The notes: generated by a model from the letters alone, not told the origin. A stretch of 24,718 bases of DNA from Lobosporangium transversale (GCF_002105155.1 NW_019029090.1:1-24718), one strand, 5' to 3'. Positions 1 to 9,010 are shown, numbered from the stretch's first letter. Program-made: numbers and translations.

Positions 1-1507
1 GCACAGACGCTATCCAATCAAACATGGATTTAAGTGTAATGCATATGTGGAGGCAAATCGAGATACATCACTGATCGTAAAATTCAAGGCGCAATCACAG
101 CGGATAGTTGGACAAGCGGTGATCAAAGGAAGTTCTTTGGAGTAACATTTCACTTTCTAACACATGACTTTCAGCCGGCTTCAGTTGTGATTGGCATGGA
201 ACGAGTCCAAGGCCCTCAATCGGCAGAAGTCCTATTGGAAAAGCTTGGTAAGAATATCATAGCTTTAGCTCTGTCGGTTTACTGCCTGTTTGAGACCTAT
301 GTAAATAACACTTTTAATCCTGGAATTTGTTCTATAGAACGTGTAGTCGCAAGATGGAATTTGGAAGGGCATTTGATCTGTGCAACAACGGATCAAGGGT
401 CGAACATAAAAAGAGCCATACAGCTTTATAATCTAAAGAAGAGTATTACCTGGCTTCCCTGTTTTTCCCATGTAATACAGCTGTGTATCAATAAGGCATT
501 GGAACGAAGTTCTGGAGCTAAGGCGGTGATGGAAAAATGCCAAAAGATCTCAACCTTCTTCAGAAGCTCCAGTCTTGCTATGGATCTGCTTAACAATCAG
601 CGTAGCAAAACTGCTTACAACGAATGTCACGCGATGGAACTCAAAATTCAACATGGCAGCAAGGGTGCTTGAAGTTTCAGAAGCAATTACAGCGGTCTAT
701 CAATTAATGAGGGCAGGATCCAAAGACGAAAAGCTCAAGGCTGCGGAGCTCGGGCGGCACCTCCTTGTCGAGGGAGAGATCGAGACCCTGCAGGAGATTA
801 TCACGCTCTTGGAGCCGGCTGCCAAGCTTACACACTGGGCAGGCGCACATGATAACCCGACCATTTCGCAAATCTATTTGAGGGTCTACACCATGCTCCC
901 GGCGCTTACAACATTCCGAACGGAAGAGACGAGAGAGTTATGGCAAAGCCTGGACGAACAGATCAAAAAATCGTGGCCTCTCCAGGACATTCCAGATACC
1001 GTGCTCATTTCTATATTCCTGAACCCTGCTTGCGCAGCACTCGATATCTTAAAGGATACGATGCATGCTAGTGGGGAAAGTCTGTTTATAAAAGCAAAAA
1101 AACTCTGCAGCGAAGCCTTTAAGATATTCAAAGAGAATAATACAGTGACAAAAAATCCATTGCAAACGAGTGATTATCAGATACTCTACTTCTCTTCGAA
1201 TTTTGCGGTAGAGCTCTACGCTTCATCGGTACGCTTGCCGGACTACAATCACGATCGCTTTAAAGATAAGCCTCAGGACTATTGGAGGCCATATGGCATC
1301 GATGAAAATATCTCAGTTGAGGAACTTGCCCACTTCGCGCGCTCGTACCTCTGTATCCAGTCCACATCAACTGAGTCTGAGCGTTTGTTCAGTAAGGCAG
1401 GGCTAGTCCTCTCTCCACTTAGGACCAACCTCAGTGATCGAAATGTGCGCAACATCATTTTTAGTCACAGCTTTGAGAAGATTCGGACTTTGTTAGACTT
1501 ACAATGA
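1..1507 (+). pseudogene. hAT-family transposase relic, copy 1 (5' end outside window)
   Basis: This is the catalytic and C-terminal part of a hAT (Activator/Ac-like) transposase. Visible landmarks are TADSWTSG (first catalytic Asp region, about 103-126), TTDQGSN (second Asp, about 388-408), a C-x2-H motif in PCFSHVIQL, TRWNSKF, and the hallmark C-terminal dimerisation block TSTESERLFSKAG with LSPLRTNLSDRNV (about 1366-1446). The reading frame changes twice, near 50-70 and near 600-625, so no single protein can be made. Positions 248-337 (gtaag to ctatag, 90 nt) behave as an in-frame intron; removing them gives an uninterrupted hAT match. The stop is TGA at 1505-1507, followed by AATAAA-like sequence. 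The same lesions occur in the other copies, so the gene was dead before duplication. Confidence 0.9.
248..337 (+). other. Probable spliceosomal intron in hAT copy 1
   Basis: A 90-nt segment begins gtaagaat and ends tctatag. Its length is a multiple of three and it has no stop, so it is hidden inside an open frame. It inserts a hydrophobic stretch with no hAT counterpart (GKNIIALALSVYCLF...). Removing it joins LLEKL directly to ERVVARW, which fits the family. The same segment occurs at 12749-12838. Confidence 0.75.
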
Positions 1508-1561
1508 AATAAATTAAGCGTTTTTATCTACACTGCGCGTCAACAGTGTTGTATTTTGTCC

Positions 1562-1579
1562 ACTACTTGTGAAAGTAGT
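1562..1579. terminator. Perfect 7-bp hairpin downstream of hAT copy 1
   Basis: ACTACTT, loop GTGA, AAGTAGT. It follows another inverted pair, ACACTG (1530-1535) and CAGTGT (1544-1549). It may be a leftover of hAT subterminal structure or a 3' processing signal; the role is not established. Copies are at 14063-14080 and 23702-23719. Confidence 0.35.
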
Positions 1580-2308
1580 ATAAAGTGATTGGCAATATTA
1601 AGTTTTAGCTTTATTCTGAAAGATGCGTCTATATTTTGGACTCCATCAATGAAACTCGCTATATTTTAATGCTCAGACGGAGGCCCAGGCCGTTGTGATG
1701 ACATAAGGACATCTTCCTTTGACTTTGCAGCTTTTTTTCTGATTACTCATCGTAATGTGGTAATTCTTCATCTATTAATTCTCGAAGCTAATATCTAGAG
1801 GATTTACAAACCACTCATCAATTTCAAAGAATGTATTGATCAAGCAGATGTCGGGCGCGTTTCACCCCTTTCTTTATGAGAGCGTTCTTGAGAGAAGACA
1901 AGTCAACTAATAGGACATTGGATAGGCCAGAGAGCAACTTTAACATGGCATTATGTTTAAATTTTACTTTGATATCCCGATGAGAATATGCTGTATCGCC
2001 ATGCCGGTTGAAGAAATAAATGATAAAAAGCTTTTTCTCATACCATTTTTAATGACTTACACTTAACATCTGCCTCAAGAATAAAGTATATATTCCACGG
2101 AGTGACAACCATGGTGCCTGAGGGATAGGGACTTCAGCATTGCTAAGCCAGGGCAAGACTTCTTTTACTAAGCCCAAAAAGAGTGGCAAGAGAAGAATCT
2201 AGTACAATTGTATCAGTGTTACTTGGCGTCACAGACGATGATTATTGGTCTTTAAGATCTTTGAGATATAGAGATATAGAAGCCTAGCTATGGAAGTAGA
2301 AGTTGGCT

Positions 2309-2326
2309 TTGACTATATATAGTCAA
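2309..2326. repeat. 18-bp perfect palindrome TTGACTATATATAGTCAA
   Basis: A perfect palindrome in the A tail, also at 10474-10491, 14810-14827 and 22955-22972. It could be a dimeric protein-binding site or a cruciform-prone site; function unknown. Confidence 0.6.
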
Positions 2327-2507
2327 CATTAGTAATAAAGAGAAAGCAGAGGCAGAGATGCCGAGCATTTACTGAATTATTAAAGTACATGGCCGCTTTG
2401 TGAGACAAGATCAGACAAATAAAGTTAATCTGTCAACTGTTCGTGGTATTAAGCGTGTTTATAGGGATGATGCAGAAGGTTCTCTGAGAATTGAATGAGA
2501 ATGAGAA

Positions 2508-2567
2508 TGACAATGGCAATGGTAATGGTAATGGCAATGGTAATGGTAATGGCAATGGTAATGGTAG
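2508..2567. repeat. AATGGY hexamer microsatellite, copy 1
   Basis: Alternating aatggt and aatggc hexamers with an 18-bp higher-order period. On the other strand they produce a spurious His-Tyr-Cys repeat frame. Confidence 0.9.
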
Positions 2568-2640
2568 TGCGAAAAGAGAAGAAGCCTGTTATGCATGCAA
2601 ATGATTGTGGATTTTTTTAAGCCTGTATGCTTTTTCTTCA

Positions 2641-2868
2641 GGTTAGCGCTGTTTGTGCAATAGGTTTGTGCTGTTTTCAGAACAGGTTCGCGCTGTTTTA
2701 GAAAAGGTTTGTGCTGTTTCAGAACAGGTTCATGCTGTTTCAGAACAGGTTCGCGCTGTTTGGGCAATCAGCTTGTGCTGTATGGGCAATCAGCTTGTGC
2801 TGTATGGGCAATCAGCTTGTGCTGTATGGGCAATCAGCTTGTGCTGTATGGGCAATAGGTTTGTGCTC
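2641..2868. repeat. Minisatellite of 20-22-bp units, copy 1 (four 22-bp units)
   Basis: The first part has related units built on gtgctgtttcagaacaggtt. The second part has four copies of the 22-bp unit gggcaatcagcttgtgctgt(at) before a variant ending ggtttgtgctc. The 22-bp length is not a multiple of three, so frames rotate. The open frames over it on both strands are repeat artefacts. Confidence 0.92.
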
Positions 2869-3146
2869 GTTTTCTTCCAGCACGTGCTGGAAACCAAAAC
2901 ATCACGCCCTTTCTCTTCAGGCTCAGATCTCTGGATTCAGGATCAACTTTATAGTGCTTTGCGGCTTGAACAACAACAATATTATTAAGTCCATTCTCAA
3001 TACGCGCGTCTTCAAAGACTAGAGTTAACGTACAAATGTCCAGCTTTTTCTTTATTATATGCTCTCAAGCAATGAACTAGACTTTATAATATAAATGCAA
3101 CACTTACCTCGAATTCAAATTCATAGCCAGCGACTCTTTTCTTCAT
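2834..3146 (-). CDS. Small two-exon hypothetical gene across the B/A border (left outer)
   Basis: Exon 1 (3146-3108) starts with ATG and reads MKKRVAGYEFEFE. A consensus donor gtaagt starts the intron (3107-3044), and exon 2 (3043-2834) reads through FEDARIENGLNNIVVVQAAK to a stop inside the first minisatellite unit, giving about 82 residues. The acceptor (aaaaag) is chosen because it keeps the protein-like frame; the stronger-looking ctctag further on gives a poor frame. The segment ENGLNNIVVVQAAKHYKVD faintly recalls psq/pogo-type helix-turn-helix domains; I do not claim the family. The start lies in cassette B, directly after a decayed CRN C-terminus, and the rest in unit A. It may be a fragment rather than a working gene. 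Confidence 0.35.
2875..2892. repeat. 18-bp perfect palindrome TTCCAGCACGTGCTGGAA with E-box core
   Basis: A perfect palindrome centred on CACGTG, the classical E-box for bHLH factors, next to the minisatellite. It also occurs at 9926-9943, 15351-15368 and 22411-22428. It lies within the last exon of the small gene on the opposite strand, so it may simply encode that protein. Confidence 0.55.
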
Positions 3147-3152
3147 GCTTGA

Positions 3153-3548
3153 ACCTCGGCGGTCCTCCTGCATATGCGGTATTGATGTGAGTTTTTATGA
3201 CACACTGTCCCGCATGTTTTAAATATCTAGGTGTTGCCTTAACACTCTGATCGTTGTTGATAACGAGCTCCTAAGCTTTAAGCTTGACGTGTATGTCGCC
3301 TGGGACCATGGAACGGAGGAATGTGACATTGTCACTTTTCTCCGAGGTTTGATCGGTTTCTCTTCAAGCATGATCCAGTAAATATTATCAATCATCTCCT
3401 TGGATGATGCTTGCTTGATCGGATGCTCCTCTGATGTGACCTGGAATGGCTTGTCGGGTCCCAACACAAAACTTATGGGTGGAAAGATAGGAATAGACAA
3501 TAGAAACAACTTGCCACTTGCTTGAGAAAATTCCGATGATGCAGCTGC
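3153..3548 (-). pseudogene. Decayed CRN C-terminal fragment, left
   Basis: The minus-strand frame FVLGPDKPFQVTSEEHPIKQ aligns with FALGPNKLFQVTVAGKHSIKQ of the intact CRN exon 3, and the end (CVIKTHINTAYAGG) aligns with RVIKIDTEAAYSGG. It is clearly diverged from the nearby CRN gene, with frame changes after about 3290 and a stop, so it is a third, older CRN relic. It ends right at the B/A border, adjacent to the ATG of the small gene at 3146. Confidence 0.75.
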
Positions 3549-4028
3549 GGCAATTCGCTTGGTGTGCTCACTTCTCCTTGCTCAGGTTCTCTAAATAGTG
3601 ATATTTTAGTTTATCTATTAGTGCCACATTATAAAATTGTGTCTGTGCCATTGTCATAAACAATGGCGAGTAAAAAGAAGTAAAAGAAACGATCGCTACT
3701 TTTTCCTTGGTCCCTTATCCCTGCTTGGCCTACTGGGCTTGTCGTCCTCCGCTTGAGTCGACTCACTTTTTCCTTTATTTGATCCGCTGTTCAACAAGCT
3801 AATATTGAATACGTCGTTTCTATTCGTTTGTCTTTGATGACAGGGGCTTCTTTGACTTTAGCTACTGAATAACCACCCTGTTCGTGATAAGGCAATATGA
3901 TAAGCCAACGTGATAAGTAAGGCCTAAACAACAGCAACAAGGATATGTCATTCGAGCAAAAGCCGAGAGAAGACGGTGATGAGAGGTGTTCTTTGATGCA
4001 ATTATGGCAAGTTGTATTATGGGCATCC
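3549..4028. other. Spacer between the two decayed genes (left)
   Basis: AT-rich, with short frames only. The part nearest 3549 may still be CRN-derived, but similarity fades. The counterpart is 21275-21754. Confidence 0.4.
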
Positions 4029-5255
4029 TTAATTCTTGACCTTATCGCCGATTTTTGACTGTACGGAAACAGGATAATATTTACCCTCCGATTCTAATAC
4101 AAAGACGATATCTGGTCCAGACAGGTTCTCTTTTGGAAACAAAAAAAAAAAAGCGAGATTAACTTGGATTCATGTATTGAGTCTTTGTTACAGTGAGTAT
4201 CCAAGAATTCGTTCATTGTTATAATTCTGGAAGATTGAAATTAAACAAAGCGGGACTGAAATACTCAAAATGTGTGCCCTTTGTGCCAGACGTAGTGGGC
4301 ATCTAGTAACACACTGTTAACCAATTTAACCAATCCAGGGTCATCCACTTCAAATATGTTAAATGCCATTGGCTCAACGACAATCGTAAATTCCTTCTTC
4401 CTTTGATTAACGACAGTTCGAGCAAACGAAGCCTCGACCGGAACAGGCTCATTGTACTCCAATATCAAGTCTTTACTATATAGTAACCTATTCTTTACGG
4501 CTCGACCGAAGGTTTCCCTGATGTCGACACTGGTTTTAATTCCTGCATCCCCTTTGTTAATACGCTTCAGAATCCTAGATTACTCATGGCATAGGTTACC
4601 AGATTCTTTATATCCTGGATCAGTGAGCGACCACACCAGGCCCTTGATTTCTTGCTTCCAAAGGCCTGCGTCGGCACGTCCAATGAGGTTTTCTATTATA
4701 GTGATCATTGGACGGAGACGACCACAGGACCAAGTATATAGCATCCCGATTGCTTGATCATTAAAATGGCCTCTCAGCTTTGATGCAGAGCTTGAGGAAC
4801 CTTGTTTCTCCAAATATCGTACAAGTGTCTTGAAGTATGTCCGGACTTTTGCTTGATTATCCCATCTAGGAAACGATACTGCACTCTTGAACCTCGAGTC
4901 ATCGAGAACTTCTCGATATTCCTTGAAGCTTTGCCAGTTCTCTTAATCCAAGCAGGATCATAAATACAAAAGCCTATCCCGCAAGGAACTATGCAGATTT
5001 GTAGTAAATTCTCTGATAAACCCTCCAATCCATGAAAGAATGCTGATAATATTGGTCGCTTAGTGTTGTCGTTATTAATAAACTGGTATTTAGCCTCCCC
5101 TCCCCATATCCTGCGTCTCGTTCAAAATAACCAAAAACATAGAGTTGCCTTGATGCCGCTCCGAAAGGACCCTGATTAGATTGTCGAACCAATCTTGCAG
5201 GAGCTTGTCAAGGCAATTAAAGCCAACTCCACCAAGTAATTCTGCTACTTTTGTG
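4029..5255 (-). pseudogene. Decayed fungal NTPase/nuclease-like (CRN-associated) gene, left
   Basis: Minus-strand fragments in changing frames together resemble a fungal family often found as CRN C-terminal or RHS-like proteins. In order they include LLQDWFDNLIRVLSERHQG, then ILSAFFHGLEGL, IVPCGIGFCIYDPAW, CGRLRPMITIIENLIGR, GNLCHE, FTIVVEPMAFNIFEVDDPG, and at the end GPDIVFVLESEGKYYPVSVQSK, a D...ExGK...(Q)xK pattern suggestive of a PD-(D/E)XK nuclease fold. Numerous frame changes and stops rule out one product; some breaks could be introns. The ends are approximate. The family link is from memory of similar fungal proteins and is moderate in strength. Confidence 0.55.
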
Positions 5256-6257
5256 AAGAGCGCTAGGAATAAATCTGTCCTGGATGGAACCGAGTTTCCT
5301 CAATGAACTTCTCCAAGGACCTGTGGACACACTTGCAATAGCATCCATTGGCTAGGCGTCATTCTACCTTCGGACAAGTAAAAAGGGTAAATTGATGAGC
5401 ATCAAATATAAAACATAAAGGCACTTTTGCTTACGTTCTTCAAGGGGTATACGAAAACCAAACTGCGATTAACCGCCTATGAACGCAAGACACAGAACAT
5501 TTGGTGAGATTATAAACAAGCGTGGATATCCCAGACATCAAGGACCTTTTCCTCCTAATCTCCCATCCGTCTAGCATGGCTCCCAAGGTAATTGATGTGA
5601 GAGGGGATGATTCTGGCGAGATTGATGCCCTCAACAGCATGTAGCATTAATATACCGAGAACTATGAATATATTGACGACACAATCTAATATTGTATCAC
5701 ATTTTACCGGTCAAGCGCGTGGCAGCCTTGGCCACATTCTTGATGTTTTTTTATTCCATGTCCCTGGACGCCTAGAGATTCAGACGCACCGTCTTCACAT
5801 ACTGACACTGAATTGGCCGAACATACAACAAATATGATCTCATTGATCACAGGTTGCCATCCCGTGCACGCACCATGGGGCTAAAACGACATTTATGTCT
5901 TTAGAGCGGAGCTGTCATCCTAGCTCCTGGTTAAACGTTCTGGCGCCCTGGATGATGATAATTGATAGGCCTTCCGCAAGTGGCAAGCATCCAGATGACA
6001 AAGCATATGAGAAAGGATAATTTCCTATGCCAGCTGTCCTGGTGATAATAATATGGTTTTGGGTCTCATCATCAGACTCTCACTGGGTTCTCCACAGGAT
6101 TCTTCATCTCTATCCGTTTTTACAAAACTCTTTGATAATAGTATCACAAAATCCCTTGCACACAAGATCGCATGATGATCACAGGCTTTATAAAGTTCTA
6201 TATGCCCCAGTAGAAGGCAGGACGGATTAAACCGCTCTATCTATTCGTCTAAAAGGT
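5256..6257. other. Intergenic region between CRN and decayed gene (left)
   Basis: No convincing gene. Short open frames on the minus strand (for example 5640-5440, ending SLVFVYPLKN in one frame, before a gtaagc donor-like site) may be further 5' remnants of the decayed gene. A 52-bp patch at 6152-6203 differs from the right arm at six or so positions. Confidence 0.5.
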
Positions 6258-6362
6258 AAGTGGATGATGATGGCTTCATTCATAAAGAATGAGCCATTGT
6301 AAAAAAATTCTCAAGGAACGGGTATAATGCTTTTTTTAAAAAAGACAAAATTTCATCCACTT
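6258..6362. terminator. Inverted repeat downstream of CRN stop (left)
   Basis: Outer 10-bp arms AAGTGGATGA (6258-6267) and TCATCCACTT (6353-6362) enclose a second stem-loop (atggcttcattc/gaatgagccat) and runs of A and T. It lies just downstream of the CRN stop and could be a 3' processing structure or a very small decayed element. Confidence 0.4.
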
Positions 6363-8112
6363 GATTGGTATTCGATTTAATTCTTCAGATTCGTACCGGC
6401 TGATCCTCCTGAATATGCAGCTTCGGTGTCGATTTTTATAACACGCTGTCTCACATCTTTTACGCATTCAGGTGCTTTCTCGGCAATCCAACCTTCGAGG
6501 GTACGAAACTTCTGAACTTTAAAATCGTCATATACGTTTCCTGGCACCGCAAAATAGAGGAAAATGGTATCGTCACTTCCCTTCGACTTTGATTGGTCTC
6601 CCTTCGACTTTGATCGGTGTCCCTTCAAGCAGGGTCCAGTAATACAATCAATTATCTCCTTGAATGGTGCTTGCTTGATTGAATGCTTCCCTGCTACTGT
6701 GACTTGAAATAGCTTGTTGGGTCCCAATGCAAAATCAATGCACGGAAATTTAGAATGTGCTGGTACAAACAACTTGTCAGCTGCTTGAGTGAGCCCTGAT
6801 AATTCCTCTGGAGTCCGGAAAAACACCACTTCTGGATTTGCTGGAAAATCAAGAAATCCTGTTTCGCCTGACTGGAGATCCCTAAAGGGAAATCTAATAT
6901 CACCACGTCGAAATAAGTGATGAGCATAGATTTCAAACACCGGGCCTTTAGCTATATCCTCTCCGCCTTTGACAAGTTTCGCCAATACATCGACCCAAGT
7001 GTTATCTTTTATTTTGTCCATAATCTGTGATTCGACCCAACGAGATGCCCACACCAGGTAGAAGTCGAGATGGTCAGAAGTGGGGACTCTATGGAGTAAA
7101 CGACCACTAAATGCACTCGCATCTTTTCCTTGTGCAAAGAGGCTTACAAGATCTGCTGGCTTCTCGAGTGTGTCAATGGCCGCCTTGACGCGGGAAAACG
7201 CACTTTTTCTAGCTTCCTTAATATTTTCTTGATCCATGGATAGTGAAAAGGCTGGGGCCTGTAGGACCTGTCTTGGTACTCCCCCCAACTTGTAAAAAAG
7301 CTCCTCCAAAAATTCTTCATCCACTAGATGATAATACTCTACATTGGCTCTACATTCTTTAAGCTCGTCCAAACTCCAGAGTGACATGTGATAGTAGCTA
7401 AAGCGTGCAGTTTCCTTGGCGAATTCACCGTACTGCTCATTGAGAGTTTTTGGTGATGCCGCAAATATCGTCCTGGCTTGATCTGGTAGAGGGTTCTCAC
7501 TACTATCAACTAAGTACCACGTTTCAGGTCGAGCAAGGAAATCTTCGAACATCGTTGTATTCCCTTTACGTTGGCAAGTTGTTCCTCCATAAACATAACA
7601 TCTGTCATGCTGCTTATCTTGGAAAATAATAATCGGTGGATTTTCCTCATCGTGTTCGGCAAGGAGGCGGATGGCAAAATAGACCAAAAAGGCTGACTTC
7701 CCAATTCCAGGTGTTCCAGTGACAAAGAGTCGGTTCAAACCAGTTTCATGAGGGGTACTTAACCTGGATGTAATATGGTCATAAAGCTTTTCATATTCTT
7801 CTCTGATATAAAGATGCCTTGTTTTAGCAATAGGGAAGACACGACCCTCAGGGGCAGTCAATATTTTGGAACCCTTGATACCACCAGAATTTCGGAGCTC
7901 GCAAGCCACGCTAACAATGCTGTAGTAAATACTATCTCCTGATAACTCCTCCCCCATGTACGAAAGCACCTTGACCCTCTCTTTCGAGTTGAGAGGCGAG
8001 AGGACAGGCCTACCATTCACTATCCCTTTCGTTACAAGCCCCGCTTCTGTAATCGCATCCCTAAGAGCACCTCTGCTACTTATACTTGGACGAGCTTTTT
8101 TAGAGGGTGACT

Positions 8113-8211
8113 CTGATAAAGGAGATAGAGTGATCAAAGTCAATATTTTTGATTTATTGCATATCACTCTAAAATTGATCAATAACCAGCTTCTCGGCCA
8201 AAAGCACTCAC
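8113..8211 (-). other. CRN intron 2 (left)
   Basis: 99 nt, donor gtgagt, acceptor tttatcag. The apparent open frame extending upstream of exon 3 through this segment starts with a non-ATG codon and is intronic. Confidence 0.7.
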
Positions 8212-8241
8212 CAGCATCTCCATCCTGTTTTCTTTTCTGAG

Positions 8242-8392
8242 CTAAGTATCAAAGGCGAATAATTAGAAAGAACGTTGAGTTATCAAGACACAAACCAAAT
8301 GGTGATATTATGCACATGGCCGTTTAAGATATAAACCAAGCTTCATCAGCTGAAAATATCAACAATCAGTCCATCAAGAGCCAAATACATAC
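8242..8392 (-). other. CRN intron 1 (left)
   Basis: 151 nt on the minus strand, donor gtatgt, acceptor gatacttag. It follows the end of the N-terminal domain, the point where CRN proteins are known to recombine with different C-terminal domains. It contains an earlier ag, but only this acceptor gives an in-phase basic exon 2. Confidence 0.7.
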
Positions 8393-8948
8393 CTCGCTGT
8401 GGTGGCTTGACAAAAACATGGATAGTTTCCTCTGGAAGTTCGGAAATAAATATGTCCCAAGCTTCCTTGACGCGACTGTAAGAGCCTCTTTTGACTCGAT
8501 TTCTGACTCAACGACGATCTTGCCTTTGTCAGGGATGGAGACCTGTAGAGGGTAGCTGGTCAGCGTCGATATCCTTAAATGCATTGGCTTTCTTGCTTTG
8601 ATGGCTTGCTTGAGTTCACCGACTGAACGATCAGAAGGAATATTTACAGGAAAACATGAAGCTTCTCCATCAACAATACAATAAATCTGTAGGCTGGTTG
8701 GTTCGGGGATTTTAGGGTCATTGGTGATTGAAGACTCTTCCTTCGCTTCCCCTTTTCTTTCTTCTTTCCTTTCATACGGTTTAGTTCGAGGTGATAGGCA
8801 TCGTGGTGATGTTCTGTCGCTTCCCATTGTGATTTCAAAAACAAGGGCGTAAATGGACGGAGGACAGAAAATAGGGAAAGGTTGATAAAAATGTTAAAGG
8901 ATGATAGTTCAGTAGCAGGATGGTTCAAAATTGTCTAGAGATGAAGTT

Positions 8949-9010
8949 GAGGGAGGAAAAGAAAAAAAGAAAAAAAGAAAAAAAAAAAGGAAAGGAAAGG
9001 AAAGGAAAGG
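8949..9010. promoter_or_regulatory. 62-nt pure purine/pyrimidine tract in CRN promoter (left)
   Basis: The plus strand is only A and G for 62 nt, ending in tandem ggaaa units. Further purine-rich sequence extends to about 9120. It lies 120-180 bp upstream of the CRN ATG (8827, minus). CT-rich coding-strand tracts are common in fungal promoters, and this one could also adopt triplex structure. Confidence 0.5.

Larger units (their letters stand above)
1508..2507. repeat. Noncoding tail of unit A (copy 1)
   Basis: This stretch has no protein-like open frame. It holds two small hairpins just after the hAT stop (1530-1549 and 1562-1579), an 18-bp perfect palindrome at 2309-2326, and the purine-rich repeat gagatatagagatatag near 2264. 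The same tail recurs at 14009-15005 and inverted at 22772-23773; a shortened version is at 10291-10614. No terminal inverted repeat or target-site duplication of the hAT could be placed in it. Confidence 0.7.
1..3131 (+). repeat. Repeat unit A, copy 1 (hAT 3' part plus tail)
   Basis: The unit runs from the window edge to gccagc at 3126-3131, where it meets cassette B. It contains the hAT 3' coding part (to 1507), a noncoding tail, a hexamer array (2508-2567), a 22-bp minisatellite (2641-2868) and, on the minus strand, the last exon of a small gene. The direct copy is at 12502-15607 (offset 12501). It differs from that copy by a 3-bp indel near 2449 and by one extra 22-bp minisatellite unit. 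Confidence 0.9.
6377..8827 (-). pseudogene. Crinkler (CRN)-family gene with NTPase and nuclease-like domains, left copy; N-terminal exon frameshifted
   Basis: Model: exon 1 8827-8393, intron 8392-8242 (gtatgt to acttag, 151 nt), exon 2 8241-8212, intron 8211-8113 (gtgagt to tatcag, 99 nt), exon 3 8112-6377. Exon 1 has a basic/acidic leader and the CRN N-terminal ubiquitin-like domain (CIVDGEASCFPVNIPSDRSV), a region linked to secretion or translocation in CRN effectors. Compared with the right copy, exon 1 lacks single bases near 8592, 8554, 8542 and 8458: the frame is lost, regained, then lost again before the splice site. Exon 3 is fully open, with Walker A GTPGIGKS, Walker-B-like TWYLVD and a C-terminal FEIYAHH ... 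CIDFAL ... QVTV pattern like the restriction-endonuclease fold of CRN/RHS-type proteins. As sequenced, the full protein cannot be made from the annotated start; sequencing error is an alternative explanation. Confidence 0.82.
7872..8907. other. Divergence island between the arms (left side)
   Basis: Outside this interval the two arms match base for base where compared. Inside, substitutions and small indels are frequent. It spans the leader, exon 1, both introns, exon 2 and the first 240 or so bases of exon 3 of the CRN gene. Boundaries are the first and last differences seen (g at 8907, c at 7872). Confidence 0.85.

Noticed and set aside
187..672. A separate 161-residue protein
   Set aside because: It is the middle of the hAT transposase with a retained 90-nt intron and frame breaks at both ends.
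886..1131. Minus-strand 81-codon frame opposite the hAT gene (and copies at 13387 and 24150)
   Set aside because: Shadow of the hAT coding frame, with no independent features.
1544..1580. cagtgttgtattttgtcc as a hAT terminal inverted repeat
   Set aside because: The orientation is wrong for a 3' end, and no matching 5' partner or 8-bp target duplication was found near 10615-10860.
2459..2767. Open frame rich in His-Tyr-Cys and KQ-EPVLKQ repeats
   Set aside because: It is produced by the hexamer and 22-bp tandem repeats. Frames over them are open on both strands, so this is low-complexity artefact.
2641..2868. Possible CRISPR-like array of ~22-bp repeats
   Set aside because: Units are contiguous without spacers and the genome is eukaryotic; it is a minisatellite.
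6027..6230. Plus-strand 67-codon frame present only in the left arm
   Set aside because: It exists only because of the small divergence patch at 6152-6203; no protein-like features.
8113..8182. Upstream extension of the large CRN open frame as its real N-terminus
   Set aside because: The extension begins with a non-ATG codon (TTG on the left, GTG on the right) and lies in a good GT-AG intron. The N-terminal CRN exon joins in phase without it.
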